From Bacteroidota bacterium (lineage in GTDB: Bacteria > Bacteroidota > Bacteroidia > J057 > JAJTIE01), in the NCBI GenBank assembly GCA_019638695.1, contig JAHBTG010000026.1, forward strand, positions 1 through 35,181: 35,181 nucleotides of DNA, given 5' to 3'. A program made the translations under genes and the position numbers. Shown piece after piece: positions 1 to 7,951 of this stretch. Under the pieces are notes generated by a model. That model ran no database searches. It had not been told where the DNA came from and saw nothing but the letters and a program-made list of their open reading frames with translations. The first letter of the stretch is position 1. Every line of letters begins with the position of its first letter.

Positions 1-1399
1 GTAGCGGCCAGCTATCGGCGGCAGCCAGCGGATGGAGCCCAAAAGCCAGCCACAGGCTGCCCAGTCCCAGCACCACAAGAGGCAGCTTCAGCACCAGGCC
101 CCGTTCCCGCACTACGGGCGCATCTGTATTCGGCCTTACAAACACCTGCCATATCATCCTGAAGGAATAGGCGGCTGTGAGCAGAGCCCCCACGCCCAAC
201 AGGCCAAAAAGGACAGGATTCACTGCCCATGCCTGGGTAAGGATAGCCTCCTTGCTGAGGAACCCCGCCGTAAGCGGCAGACCCGCCAGCGCGGCTGCGG
301 CCAGGATCATACTGGCGGCAGTAAAAGGCAAGCGCCGGGCCAGCCCGCCCATATGGCGCATATCCTGGGGATCCCGGCTGCCTTGCCAGGCATGCCCCAG
401 TTCGTGAATGAGCACTCCGGCCCCCAGGAAAAGTGCAGCCTTGAACACTGCATGGGTAAGCAGGTGAAAATAAGCCGCCTGCCAGGCGCCCAGGCCCACC
501 GCAGCCACCATATAGCCCAACTGGCTGATGGTGGAAAAAGCCAGCAGGCGTTTCAGGTCTGTCTGGCGAAAAGCAGCCAGGGCCGCCAGCAGTGCGGTAA
601 CCACTCCTATCCACGCAACCACCTGCAAGGCATCGGGTGTAAATACCGGGAAAGTCCTCAGCAGGAGAAATACCCCTGCGGCCACCATAGTAGCGGCATG
701 GATGAGGGCGGAAGCGGGTGTGGGCCCTGCCATAGCCGCAGGCAGCCACACCTGCAGAGGAAACTGGGCGCTCTTGGCCAGGGTGCCACAGAACAGCAGC
801 AGGGGGACCCAGCTGCCTTGCAGTTGCAGCTCGTCCCACCCGGTGTGGCCCTGCTGCACCCATAACAGGAGCATCCCGGCCAGCAACCCGGCATCTCCTA
901 TGCGGTTGGTCCAGAAAGCCAGCGGCGCTGCCCGGCTCGCCTCGGCAGTGCGATAATAACTGATCAGCAGGAAACTGGAGAAGCCCACCAGTTCCCAGCA
1001 AACAAAAAGCTGCAACAGGTTGGGCGACAATGCCAGCCCCAGCATACTGGCAGCAAAAAGCCCCAGGTAACCCCAGTAACGAGGGGGCTGCCGCTGCATG
1101 TAATACAGGGAGAAAACACCTACGCATAGTGCAATGACACTCACCAGCACAACCAGCGTCAGGGAAAGGGAATCCCACCGGAAACCGGCCTGGGCGCCGG
1201 GTGTGCCGGGTATCCAGGCAATTACTTCCTGGTGCGGGAGATGGGATATGCGGGTACAGGCCAATAGAATGGAAGTCCCCGCGGAAACCAGCAAGGCCCC
1301 CAGCACAGCCTGCCGTGCCTGGCGGGGAAAACCGGCTCCCCAGAAAGCACCCGCCAATGGGGCCAGTACCAGTACCAGGGAACAGAAGGTGGGGCTCAT
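1..1399 (-). CDS. nuoL: NADH-quinone oxidoreductase subunit L (NuoL), C-terminus cut by window edge
   Basis: This is the large antiporter-like membrane subunit of respiratory complex I, which couples quinone reduction to proton pumping. The reading frame is open from the ATG at 1399 to base 1, giving 466 codons. The usual length is above 600, so the last helices and the long lateral helix lie outside the window. The protein is strongly hydrophobic. Visible family motifs are WELVGFSSFLL (E136), a conserved TM7-type lysine in LAKSAQFPLQ (K209), GPTPASALIHAATMV (228-239), LLAFSTISQLGYM (285-297), HLLTHAVFKA (H316, K320) and GFLSKEAIL (K383). These match NuoL better than MrpA or DabB; residue equivalences are from memory of the family. 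The start follows the stop of the upstream lipoprotein gene by 20 bases. That neighbour is unusual, because nuoK normally precedes nuoL. Confidence 0.93.
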   Translation of the reverse strand, partial: MSPTFCSLVLVLAPLAGAFWGAGFPRQARQAVLGALLVSAGTSILLACTRISHLPHQEVIAWIPGTPGAQAGFRWDSLSLTLVVLVSVIALCVGVFSLYYMQRQPPRYWGYLGLFAASMLGLALSPNLLQLFVCWELVGFSSFLLISYYRTAEASRAAPLAFWTNRIGDAGLLAGMLLLWVQQGHTGWDELQLQGSWVPLLLFCGTLAKSAQFPLQVWLPAAMAGPTPASALIHAATMVAAGVFLLLRTFPVFTPDALQVVAWIGVVTALLAALAAFRQTDLKRLLAFSTISQLGYMVAAVGLGAWQAAYFHLLTHAVFKAALFLGAGVLIHELGHAWQGSRDPQDMRHMGGLARRLPFTAASMILAAAALAGLPLTAGFLSKEAILTQAWAVNPVLFGLLGVGALLTAAYSFRMIWQVFVRPNTDAPVVRERGLVLKLPLVVLGLGSLWLAFGLHPLAAADSWPL

Positions 1400-1419
1400 G
1401 CAGGCACGCGGCAAAAAGG

Positions 1420-1959
1420 TTATTCAGGAGACTCGGGACGATCCTGATAATCGAGCCCCGGGCCGGACTCGGCATTGAGTTCGCGCTTGGCGGTCAGGCT
1501 TTCGATATGGGCGCACTCGGCATGATCCTTTACCTTCTGCGGCACCCGCTTACCATAGGCTTCCGCCTGGTAGATATCCCGGCAGGCGCCCACTTTGTCA
1601 AAGGTGAGGGAACGGGCAACGGCCCTGTAGAAATAGACATCGCCATTCTTGTCATAGAAAGACTCGGTGCGTTCCAGGTCCCGGAGCCCGCGCCGCAGGT
1701 AATTGGCCGCATCTTCCTTGAAGTCATTTTTGTCCATCAGCACCCCGGCTTCTATAAACACCATGCCCCGCCGGTAGAGGAGAGCCTCCGTGCTATCCAG
1801 CTTCAGGGCTTCTTCTGCCAGGTGGGCCGCTTTGACAAAATAACCTTCTTTCAGCTGCTGTTCGGCAGATTCCATTTTCTGAATAGCTTCTTCTGCACGG
1901 CTGCAAGACAGGGCTACCAGGCAAGTGCAGCAAAGGAATAGGCGAATCAGCCAGTGCAT
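1420..1959 (-). CDS. Small TPR-like lipoprotein, function unknown
   Basis: The product is 179 residues. The ATG at 1959 is preferred because it begins directly with a lipoprotein signal: a short hydrophobic stretch ending in VALSC, with the likely lipidated Cys19. The mature part is helical and tetratricopeptide-like: an 'EQQLKEGYFVKAAHLAEEALKLD' type helix pair is followed by RRGMVFIEAGVLMDKNDFKEDA and a segment ending in a charged, disordered tail. It probably sits at the inner face of the outer membrane or in the periplasm. It lies 20 bases upstream of nuoL on the same strand, so the two are likely cotranscribed, but no complex I role can be inferred. An in-frame upstream start at 2040 would add 27 residues without a signal peptide and is rejected. 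Confidence 0.75.
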   Translation of the reverse strand: MHWLIRLFLCCTCLVALSCSRAEEAIQKMESAEQQLKEGYFVKAAHLAEEALKLDSTEALLYRRGMVFIEAGVLMDKNDFKEDAANYLRRGLRDLERTESFYDKNGDVYFYRAVARSLTFDKVGACRDIYQAEAYGKRVPQKVKDHAECAHIESLTAKRELNAESGPGLDYQDRPESPE

Positions 1960-2083
1960 AACAGAGTTGTTGTGGCGCAAAATTCGGCACTGGGCACTGC
2001 ACCTGCAAGCATCCGGGCAAAAAGGTTGCCGTCTCTGCACTGCCGTTTATATGAAAAGGCTGCGCCATGCGTTTAGGTTTTAC

Positions 2084-2091
2084 TACTTTTG
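2084..2091 (+). promoter_or_regulatory. Candidate -7 element (TACTTTTG) of bamD
   Basis: This is an exact match to the Bacteroidota -7 consensus TAnnTTTG, ending 8 bases before the bamD ATG at 2100. No clear TTG-type -33 element lies 19-21 bases upstream. If used, it would give a very short leader or none. Confidence 0.5.
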
Positions 2092-2099
2092 CTTCCCTT

Positions 2100-3020
2100 A
2101 TGCGCAAGCTGTTTTACTGGTTGGCCCTGGGCCTTGTCTTCTGGACTTCTCAAGCCTGCGACCCCTGTCGCAAGATGGCCAGGAGCAAAGACTTTGCGCT
2201 GAAAGACTCTGCCGCCTATTGTTACTATGAACGGAAACAATATGAGAGCGCTGCCTTGCTGCTGGAAGAACTGGTAGGGGTCTATGGCCCCGGACCCCAG
2301 GCGGAAAAGACGATGTATTACCTGGCCAGCGCCAAATACTATGCAGGTGAGTTACTGACGGCCAGTTTTACCTACAATGAATTTCTGCAGCGCTACCCTG
2401 GCAGTAGCCGCGCCGAGGCAGCCCATTACCAACTGGCACAATGCTATTACCGCATGAGCAACCCCTGGCGCCTGGACCAGCGGGACACCTATACGGCGAT
2501 AGAACGCCTGCAGTTGTTTATAGAACTCTACCCCAACGGAGAACAAGCCAAGGAAGCCACGCGCCAACTGGAAAACCTGCGGAACCGGCTGGCGACCAAA
2601 GCCTTCCGGCAGGCCGATCTGTACCTGAATATCTACCACTACAAAGCGGCCTCCTTTGCATTTAACAGCTTTATGCAGGACTACCCGGACAGTCCTTACC
2701 GGGAGGAGGCGCAGTTCAAGCAATATAAAGCCACCTGGTATTATGCAGATGGCAGTGTAGATGCCAGGAAAAAAGAGCGCTTTGAAGAGGCGAACCGGTT
2801 GTATATCAAGTTCCTGGACAAATACCCCAATAGCAAATACCTGCGTAGTGCCGAACGCTTGTATGCCAGCACTGCCCAGCGCATGACCCTGTCCGGGGAA
2901 AAAAGACTGAAACGGGACCGCAACCAGCGCCGTATGGAACGCCAGGAGAAAGCCGAGACCCAATCCAAAAAGGAGGCGTCTCCCAAGGCTCCTAAAGAAA
3001 AGAAATCCGCAGAGGAGTAA
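2100..3020 (+). CDS. bamD: Outer membrane assembly lipoprotein BamD
   Basis: BamD is the essential lipoprotein partner of BamA in folding beta-barrels into the outer membrane. The protein is 306 residues. The ATG at 2100 is chosen because it opens a signal peptide ending in TSQAC (lipidated Cys20); the earlier in-frame start at 2067 would bury the signal. The mature part is a string of TPR motifs (DSAAYCYYERKQYESAALLLEELV, AGELLTASFTYNEFLQRYPGS, AIERLQLFIELYPNG, YKAASFAFNSFMQDYPDS, EANRLYIKFLDKYPNS), the repeated F-x-x-x-YP pattern being typical of BamD. The C-terminal 45 residues are highly charged (Lys, Glu, Arg) and probably disordered. The gene heads a co-directional group with rpoZ and coaBC, a common Bacteroidota order. 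Confidence 0.92.
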   Translation: MRKLFYWLALGLVFWTSQACDPCRKMARSKDFALKDSAAYCYYERKQYESAALLLEELVGVYGPGPQAEKTMYYLASAKYYAGELLTASFTYNEFLQRYPGSSRAEAAHYQLAQCYYRMSNPWRLDQRDTYTAIERLQLFIELYPNGEQAKEATRQLENLRNRLATKAFRQADLYLNIYHYKAASFAFNSFMQDYPDSPYREEAQFKQYKATWYYADGSVDARKKERFEEANRLYIKFLDKYPNSKYLRSAERLYASTAQRMTLSGEKRLKRDRNQRRMERQEKAETQSKKEASPKAPKEKKSAEE

Positions 3021-3051
3021 TTTTTTTGTCCGGGCAAGTGCGCTCATCTGT

Positions 3052-3059
3052 TATCTTTG
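3052..3059 (+). promoter_or_regulatory. Candidate -7 element (TATCTTTG) of rpoZ-coaBC
   Basis: This is an exact TAnnTTTG match in the bamD-rpoZ gap, 27 bases before the rpoZ ATG. A TTG within a T-run at 3026-3028 could serve as -33, but the 23-base spacing is longer than usual. It suggests rpoZ can be transcribed independently of bamD. Confidence 0.5.
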
Positions 3060-3086
3060 TGCTTTGGAAAAACTTTAGCCGGAATT

Positions 3087-3401
3087 ATGCTGAACCTGCA
3101 AGACGATATCAACATCCAGAGCGTGGATGTGCTGGACCTCACCAGAGGAACCAATAATGTATATAAGTCACTCTCCATCATTGGCCAGCGCGCCAACCAG
3201 CTGGCCGTGCAGATCAAGCAGGAGCTGAGCGGCAAACTGGCAGAATTCGGCCCTCCGGGTGATGGCCTGGAAGAGATCGTGGAGAATGCGGAGCAGATCG
3301 AGATCGCCCGCTATTATGAAGCCCAGCCCAAACCCAGCCTGCTGGCGCTGGATGAGTTCCTCAAGGGCGAGGTCTTCTTCACCGATCCGCTGGAGGCCTA
3401 A
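3087..3401 (+). CDS. rpoZ: RNA polymerase omega subunit, Bacteroidota type
   Basis: Omega is the small RNA polymerase subunit that helps fold and hold beta prime. The protein is 104 residues, matching the Bacteroidota RpoZ-like family. The conserved core is visible as DLTRGTNNVYKSLSIIGQRANQLA (about residues 17-40), in which the Arg-Ala-Asn-Gln segment corresponds to the R-A-x-x-L helix of omega. The C-terminal part, ending LLALDEFLKGEVFF, is a lineage-typical extension. The ATG at 3087 is preferred over a start at 3057 because homologous proteins begin close to this core. It sits 66 bases after bamD and 6 bases before coaBC. Confidence 0.9.
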   Translation: MLNLQDDINIQSVDVLDLTRGTNNVYKSLSIIGQRANQLAVQIKQELSGKLAEFGPPGDGLEEIVENAEQIEIARYYEAQPKPSLLALDEFLKGEVFFTDPLEA

Positions 3402-3407
3402 TTTACT

Positions 3408-4631
3408 ATGTCCCTGGCAGGCAAACAGGTACTGCTGGGCGTATGTGGCAGTATAGCCGCCTATAAGTCCGTTTTTTTACTGCGCCTGCTGCAGCAGGCA
3501 GGCGCCCGTGTGCAGGTGGCCCTCACGCCCAATGTCTCGCGCTTTGTGGGAGAGCTCACCTTCGCGTCTCTCAGCCAGCAGCCGGTATTTGCAGACCTGT
3601 GGAGCACGGAGCAGTCCTGGAGTCAGCATGTACACCGGGCCCGTGCGGCAGACATAGATATCAGAGCACCCGCCACAGCCCATACACTGGCCAAGCTGGC
3701 ACACGGCCTGTGCGACAATGCCGTAACGGCGCTGACGCTCTCGGCACAATGCCCGGTACTGGTATGCCCGGCCATGGATCATGAGATGGTGCGCCACCCG
3801 GCCACACAGGGTAACCTGAACCGGCTGCAAAAACTAGGCTACCAGGTGCTGGCGCCGGAAACCGGGTACCTGGCCAGCGGCGCCACCGGGGAAGGCCGCA
3901 TGGCAGAGCCCGAACAGATCCTGGCCAGAGCAAAAGCTATACTGAACCGGCTGCCACAGCCGCAACAACAACCGCTTGCGGGCCGGCGGCTCCTGGTCAC
4001 AGCAGGGCCCACCCGGGAACCCATAGATCCCGTGCGTTACCTGACGAATCACTCTACCGGCAAGATGGGCGTCGCGCTGGCAAGCACCGCCCGCGCACTG
4101 GGTGCAGAAGTTACCCTGGTACACGGCCCCTTACAGGTGCCGGTACCGGCCGAAGTAGCAAGTGTGCCAGTGGTTACCGCGCAAGAGATGCTGGCCGCCG
4201 TACAGCAACAGTATGCGCACCAGGACATCCTTATTTTTGCCGCAGCCGTGAGCGACTATACGCCTGCCCAAACGGCAACCCATAAGCTCAAAAAACAGGG
4301 TGCGGAACTGAACCTGCCGCTGAAACCTACGGAGGACATTCTGGCATGGGTGGGCCGGCATCGCAACTCCAGGCAGGTATTGGTAGGCTTTGCCCTGGAG
4401 ACCCGGGATGCAGAGGAATATGCCCGCCAGAAACTGACCCGCAAGCAACTGGACTGCATTGTGGTCAACAGCCTGGCCGACGAAGGGGCCGGATTCGGGC
4501 ATGATACCAACCGCATTAGCATACTAGACCAAAACGGACAGGCAGCACGTTATCCCCTTAAGTCCAAGACAGAAGCAGCCCTGGATATCCTGATGTATAT
4601 TGTCCAACATCATTTGCCTCCCAAAGAATAA
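3408..4631 (+). CDS. coaBC: Bifunctional phosphopantothenoylcysteine decarboxylase / synthetase (CoaBC, Dfp)
   Basis: CoaBC makes 4'-phosphopantetheine from 4'-phosphopantothenate and cysteine in coenzyme A synthesis. The protein is 407 residues, full length. The N-terminal flavin-dependent decarboxylase domain (about 1-185) shows the GVCGSIAAYK FMN loop, catalytic His74 in SQHVHRA, APATAHTLAKLAHG and PAMDHEM. The C-terminal synthetase domain (about 190-400) shows VTAGPTREPIDPVRYLTNHSTGKMG and AAAVSDYTPA followed by HKLKK. The loop that carries the catalytic Cys in the E. coli enzyme (ACG) reads YLASGATGEGRM here (154-165), with Ser in place of Cys. The same change occurs, as I recall, in other Bacteroidota enzymes. 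The start at 3408 follows rpoZ by 6 bases. Confidence 0.95.
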   Translation: MSLAGKQVLLGVCGSIAAYKSVFLLRLLQQAGARVQVALTPNVSRFVGELTFASLSQQPVFADLWSTEQSWSQHVHRARAADIDIRAPATAHTLAKLAHGLCDNAVTALTLSAQCPVLVCPAMDHEMVRHPATQGNLNRLQKLGYQVLAPETGYLASGATGEGRMAEPEQILARAKAILNRLPQPQQQPLAGRRLLVTAGPTREPIDPVRYLTNHSTGKMGVALASTARALGAEVTLVHGPLQVPVPAEVASVPVVTAQEMLAAVQQQYAHQDILIFAAAVSDYTPAQTATHKLKKQGAELNLPLKPTEDILAWVGRHRNSRQVLVGFALETRDAEEYARQKLTRKQLDCIVVNSLADEGAGFGHDTNRISILDQNGQAARYPLKSKTEAALDILMYIVQHHLPPKE

Positions 4632-4635
4632 TTCC

Positions 4636-5532
4636 ATGACACGCTGGCTCGGCACACTATTGCTTTGGCTCCTGGCCGTGCCTGTGATGGGGCAGGAACT
4701 GAACTGCACGGTCAACATCCAGAAACCCAATATCCAGGGTATAGATCCGTCTGTATTCCAGAATATGCAGAAGGAGATCTTCGAGTTTATGAACCTGCGC
4801 AAATGGACGCAGGACGACTTCAAGGCCGAAGAGCGCATCAAGTGCAACATCAACATTGTCTTCACCAACGGCAGTCCCGGTGGAGACCGCTTTGAAGGCA
4901 CAATGCAGATACAGGTCATCCGCCCGGTGCTCAACAGCAACTATGAGACCGTGACACTGAATTTCCAGGACCGTGATATGCGCATCAACTATGTGCCTTT
5001 CCAGACGGTGCAGTTCTCCGAGAACACATATATCAACAACCTCAGCTCCATCCTCACCTTCTGGGGCTATGTTATACTGGGCATAGACTACGATACCTTT
5101 GGCAAAGATGCAGGCACGGAGTTCTTTGAGAAAGCCCGCAACATTATGAACCTGGCCGTGCCCGGGGGCGAGCCCGGCTGGCAGGCAATGGACGGCAACC
5201 GCAACCGCTACTGGCTGGTAGAGAACCTGCTGAATAATTCCTACGCAAGCTTCCGGAGCGCCTATTACGGCTACCACCGGCAGGGTCTGGATGCGATGCA
5301 TGAAGACGTGGTCAAAGGACGCAAGGCGGTGCTGAGCAGCCTGGAGACGGTAGAGAAGGTATTCACCCAGAATCCCAACCTGTTTATCATACGGGTGTTT
5401 ACAGATGCCAAGGGCAACGAACTGATCCCTATGTTCAAAAAAGCGGACCCGGCAGATAAGCAGAAGTTTATCCGCATTATGAGCCGGCTGGATCCCAACA
5501 ACGCTTCCAAGTATAACTCCGTCATGGAATAA
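4636..5532 (+). CDS. DUF4835 family exported protein
   Basis: The protein is 298 residues. The ATG at 4636, 4 bases after the coaBC stop, opens a clear signal peptide (MTRWLGTLLLWLLAVPVMGQ), whereas an in-frame ATG at 4600 would put 12 polar residues before it. The mature protein begins ELNCTVNIQ and includes FEGTMQIQVIRPVLNSNYETVTLNFQDRD, YVPF, NLSSILTFWGYVILGIDYDTF and GWQAMDGNRNRYWLVENLLNNSY. These are the recognisable DUF4835 pattern, and linkage to coaBC is a known feature of the family. Some databases associate the family with type IX secretion (PorD); I recall this only loosely and do not rely on it. It is likely periplasmic. Confidence 0.87.
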   Translation: MTRWLGTLLLWLLAVPVMGQELNCTVNIQKPNIQGIDPSVFQNMQKEIFEFMNLRKWTQDDFKAEERIKCNINIVFTNGSPGGDRFEGTMQIQVIRPVLNSNYETVTLNFQDRDMRINYVPFQTVQFSENTYINNLSSILTFWGYVILGIDYDTFGKDAGTEFFEKARNIMNLAVPGGEPGWQAMDGNRNRYWLVENLLNNSYASFRSAYYGYHRQGLDAMHEDVVKGRKAVLSSLETVEKVFTQNPNLFIIRVFTDAKGNELIPMFKKADPADKQKFIRIMSRLDPNNASKYNSVME

Positions 5533-5536
5533 CCCT

Positions 5537-5785
5537 ATGGGCCGCCGGACCGAACGTATTTTCACACCCGATGCGTCCCGGCTGCGCCCGCTGCTGGGCC
5601 AGAAGGTGGATGTGGTGCTGGCCAATGGCCGTACCTACTACGGACGGATAGAAGCGGTGCAACCGGACGGACTGCAATTACACACGGTACACAGCAACCT
5701 CCAGCTTCGCAAGCTGTACTTTGGCCGGGTCATCCACTGGTCAGATATTGCGGTGGTCATCCACACGCCCTGGCAAGCCTGGTAA
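5537..5785 (+). CDS. Small Sm-like (LSm/Hfq-fold) protein, predicted
   Basis: The protein is 82 residues with no signal peptide. The segment from residue 20, LGQKVDVVLANGRTYYGRIE, followed by AVQPDGLQLHTV, has the Sm1 pattern: a G-x-x-V-x-V-x-L-x-NG-x-x-h-x-G strand pair, then a hydrophobic-Asp-Gly strand. A later segment, YFGRVIHWSDIAVVI, could be the Sm2 strands with their 'G-x-x-I-x-x-I' turn. That would give a five-stranded barrel able to form a ring and bind RNA. The fold is read only from the sequence pattern. The gene begins 4 bases after the DUF4835 stop and is almost certainly cotranscribed with coaBC. In many relatives recN occupies this place, from memory. A different small beta-barrel is possible. 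Confidence 0.62.
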   Translation: MGRRTERIFTPDASRLRPLLGQKVDVVLANGRTYYGRIEAVQPDGLQLHTVHSNLQLRKLYFGRVIHWSDIAVVIHTPWQAW

Positions 5786-5802
5786 ATAAGAATGGCATGC
5801 GT

Positions 5803-5810
5803 TATATTTG
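5803..5810 (+). promoter_or_regulatory. Candidate -7 element (TATATTTG) of the hydrolase gene
   Basis: This exact TAnnTTTG match ends 3 bases before the ATG at 5814, so transcription would begin at or next to the start codon. No Shine-Dalgarno-like sequence lies between. No TTG is seen at the usual -33 distance. Confidence 0.5.
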
Positions 5811-5813
5811 ATC

Positions 5814-7352
5814 ATGCTACAATATTCATTCATCGCGGCGCTGCTCTGGCATCTGTGCAGCCCACTATATGCCCAGGACATCACTGGCTACTGGCAGGGC
5901 AGACTGGAAGCCGGGGGGCAATCCCTGAAGATCGCGTTTTATATCGATGTGCCGGATACCGGAGGGTACTGCTCGTTCCTGTATGTGCCGCAGCAGGGTG
6001 TCCAGAGGCTGCCGGCCACCCGCACTACTTTCCAAAACAACCGGTTGCAGATCCGATTTGACAACCTGGAGGCCTCCTTCCGGGGCCAGCCGTCGGGCGA
6101 CACACTGGAGGGCACATGGCATCAGAACGGGCAGGAGATCCGCACCCGGCTGGTCAGGCTGGAAGCGCCCGCAGCCGCCCCCCTCCCGGAAACACCCGCC
6201 AACCGTCCGCAAACCCCACTGCCTCCATTTCCTTACACGACCGAAGAGGTAGACATACCCGGGCCGCAATGGCCGTTTTCGCTGGCGGGCACGCTCACCC
6301 TGCCCCGGCAGTTACCGCCCAAGGCCACTATCCTGCTGATCACCGGCAGCGGGCCCCAGGATAGAGACGAGACCATTATGGAACACAAACCTTTTGCCGT
6401 CATTGCAGATCATTTTACCCGGCTGGGCTATGCAGTATTGCGCGTGGATGACCGCGGCATGGGTGAGTCAGGCGGCACCCTTGAAGGAGCCACTTCGCTG
6501 GACTTTGCACAGGACGCCAAAACCTGCCTGGCCTATCTGCGCCTGGAGAAACGCCTGGCAGGAGTTCCTATAGGTTTGCTGGGCCACAGCGAAGGCGGAC
6601 TTATCGCTGCGATGATAGCGGAAGAAGAAGGAGACAGCCTCGATTTCTTTATTATGCTGGCCGGACCCGGCCAACCCGGATATGCGCTGCTGGCAGACCA
6701 AAGCCGTGCCATGATGCTGGCAAATGGCCATTCCAAGGCAACAACAGAAGCTTGTTATCAGCTCATCCATGAATGGCTTGACATAGCGCTCAACAGCGTA
6801 GAGAACACAGCCGCTGCCCAGGAGGCGGGTATGGAGGCATACCGCAGATGGCGGGAGGAACAACCCCCTAAAGTGCTGACAGAGCACGTATTATTGGCAC
6901 TATTTGGACAAAGACCAAAACGAAAGCAACCATTAGCTAATGTACCAGCAAAACCGGATACCGCAGCAGAGAATACCGCTATCACGTGGCTCCTGGACAA
7001 GATGATGGCACAGCTAACCACTCCCTGGATGCAGTTCTTTCTGCATACCGATCCCAGCAGATACTTGGAAAACACGCATATCCCCATGCTGGCGCTACTG
7101 GGCAGCCACGATGTGCAGGTAGTGGCAGACCGCAACGTTAAACCCCTGAAGCGGGCGGCCGAAGCCAACGGGAATCCGTTTTCACAGGTCATCGTGCTCA
7201 AGGGGCACAACCACCTCTTCCAGAAAGCCCCGGCCAACCTGGGTATTCGCTATGACGAAGTAGAACAGACCATCAGCCCCCAAACGCTGCGCACCATCGA
7301 AAAATGGCTGCAAAAGGTCCTGGCCAGCCAGCCCCAGAAAGCTACTTTCTGA
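5814..7352 (+). CDS. Exported alpha/beta hydrolase (S33-like) with N-terminal beta domain
   Basis: The protein is 512 residues from the ATG at 5814; a TTG two codons earlier is less likely. A signal peptide ends near SPLYAQ. Residues 22-118 form a beta-rich domain (ITGYWQGRLE, LEGTWHQNG) of the kind found ahead of exported Bacteroidota hydrolases, followed by a Pro/Ala linker. The hydrolase domain has the oxyanion segment ITGSGPQDRDE, the DDRGMGES turn and the nucleophile elbow GHSEGG (Ser259). The acid is probably Asp433 in LGSHDVQV, and the base is His465 or His467 in KGHNHLF. The catalytic set looks complete, so it is probably an esterase or peptidase-like enzyme acting in the periplasm; the substrate is unknown. 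It converges on the next gene with 13 bases between. Confidence 0.85.
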   Translation: MLQYSFIAALLWHLCSPLYAQDITGYWQGRLEAGGQSLKIAFYIDVPDTGGYCSFLYVPQQGVQRLPATRTTFQNNRLQIRFDNLEASFRGQPSGDTLEGTWHQNGQEIRTRLVRLEAPAAAPLPETPANRPQTPLPPFPYTTEEVDIPGPQWPFSLAGTLTLPRQLPPKATILLITGSGPQDRDETIMEHKPFAVIADHFTRLGYAVLRVDDRGMGESGGTLEGATSLDFAQDAKTCLAYLRLEKRLAGVPIGLLGHSEGGLIAAMIAEEEGDSLDFFIMLAGPGQPGYALLADQSRAMMLANGHSKATTEACYQLIHEWLDIALNSVENTAAAQEAGMEAYRRWREEQPPKVLTEHVLLALFGQRPKRKQPLANVPAKPDTAAENTAITWLLDKMMAQLTTPWMQFFLHTDPSRYLENTHIPMLALLGSHDVQVVADRNVKPLKRAAEANGNPFSQVIVLKGHNHLFQKAPANLGIRYDEVEQTISPQTLRTIEKWLQKVLASQPQKATF

Positions 7353-7365
7353 TGAAACCGCCTAT

Positions 7366-7920
7366 CTATTGACGGGATCCTTCCGTCGTATGCTTGCGGA
7401 TAATCTCTTTCAGGCGCGCATCGGAAGAATCCGGCAAAGACTCGAAGAACACAATGGCCTCCCGCGCCACGCGGGCATGGCGGCCGCGGGGGTGCTGGGA
7501 GAGATAGGCTTTGTACAAGCGCTGTGCTTCTTCAGCTTCGCCCAGCTCCACATGTGCAATGGAGGCCATCTGGTACAAGGCTTCCTCAGCCAGCCGGTGT
7601 ACAGGGTATTGTTTCAGCAGTTCGGCATGCAGGGTATAGGCCCGCCGGCCATCTCCCAGCAACAGGGCATTCTGCCCGGCGCGCATCAGTAGCACCGGGG
7701 CCAGGGTATCTTTGGGATGGCCATGTGCCCAGGCTTCCTGCTTACGGGAAAGGGTAAGGATCTTCATAGAATCCAGGGAAGCTTTGCCGGTCTTTGCCTG
7801 CTCCCGGTTCTCGGCCAGTTCTTCCTGTAATTGCTGTATGGCGGCCAGCTCTTTATCCTTGGGGCCGCAAGCCGTGGCCAGTAACCCACTCAACAATAGG
7901 GCAGCAACGAATATCTTCAT
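7366..7920 (-). CDS. TPR-containing lipoprotein
   Basis: The protein is 184 residues from the ATG at 7920, chosen because it starts a lipoprotein signal ending LLATAC (Cys18); the in-frame start at 7941 is rejected. After a short coiled-coil-like segment (LAAIQQLQEELAENREQ) come TPR-like helices: HPKDTLAPVLLMRAGQNALLLGDGRRAYTLHAELLKQYPVHRLAEEALYQMASIAHVELGEAEEAQ and RLYKAYLSQHPRGRHA. This suggests a periplasmic or outer-membrane scaffold. A TATTTTTA octamer (one mismatch to TAnnTTTG) at 7925-7932 ends 4 bases before the start. It follows the T9SS cargo gene by 31 bases on the same strand and is the last gene of this run. Confidence 0.8.
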   Translation of the reverse strand: MKIFVAALLLSGLLATACGPKDKELAAIQQLQEELAENREQAKTGKASLDSMKILTLSRKQEAWAHGHPKDTLAPVLLMRAGQNALLLGDGRRAYTLHAELLKQYPVHRLAEEALYQMASIAHVELGEAEEAQRLYKAYLSQHPRGRHARVAREAIVFFESLPDSSDARLKEIIRKHTTEGSRQ

Positions 7921-7951
7921 CCGGTAAAAATAAGGAGACATCGGCCGATGT

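Noticed and set aside
12-1475. A 487-codon open frame on the minus strand over the nuoL region
   Set aside because: It is rich in Gly, Cys, Arg and Pro with no family motif, and it is an out-of-frame shadow. The true nuoL frame is open to the window edge and shows all family motifs.
7371-7387. GACGG/CCGTC 5-base stem at the convergent hydrolase and lipoprotein ends
   Set aside because: It is short, lies within coding sequence and lacks a T-run. Such stems are expected by chance.
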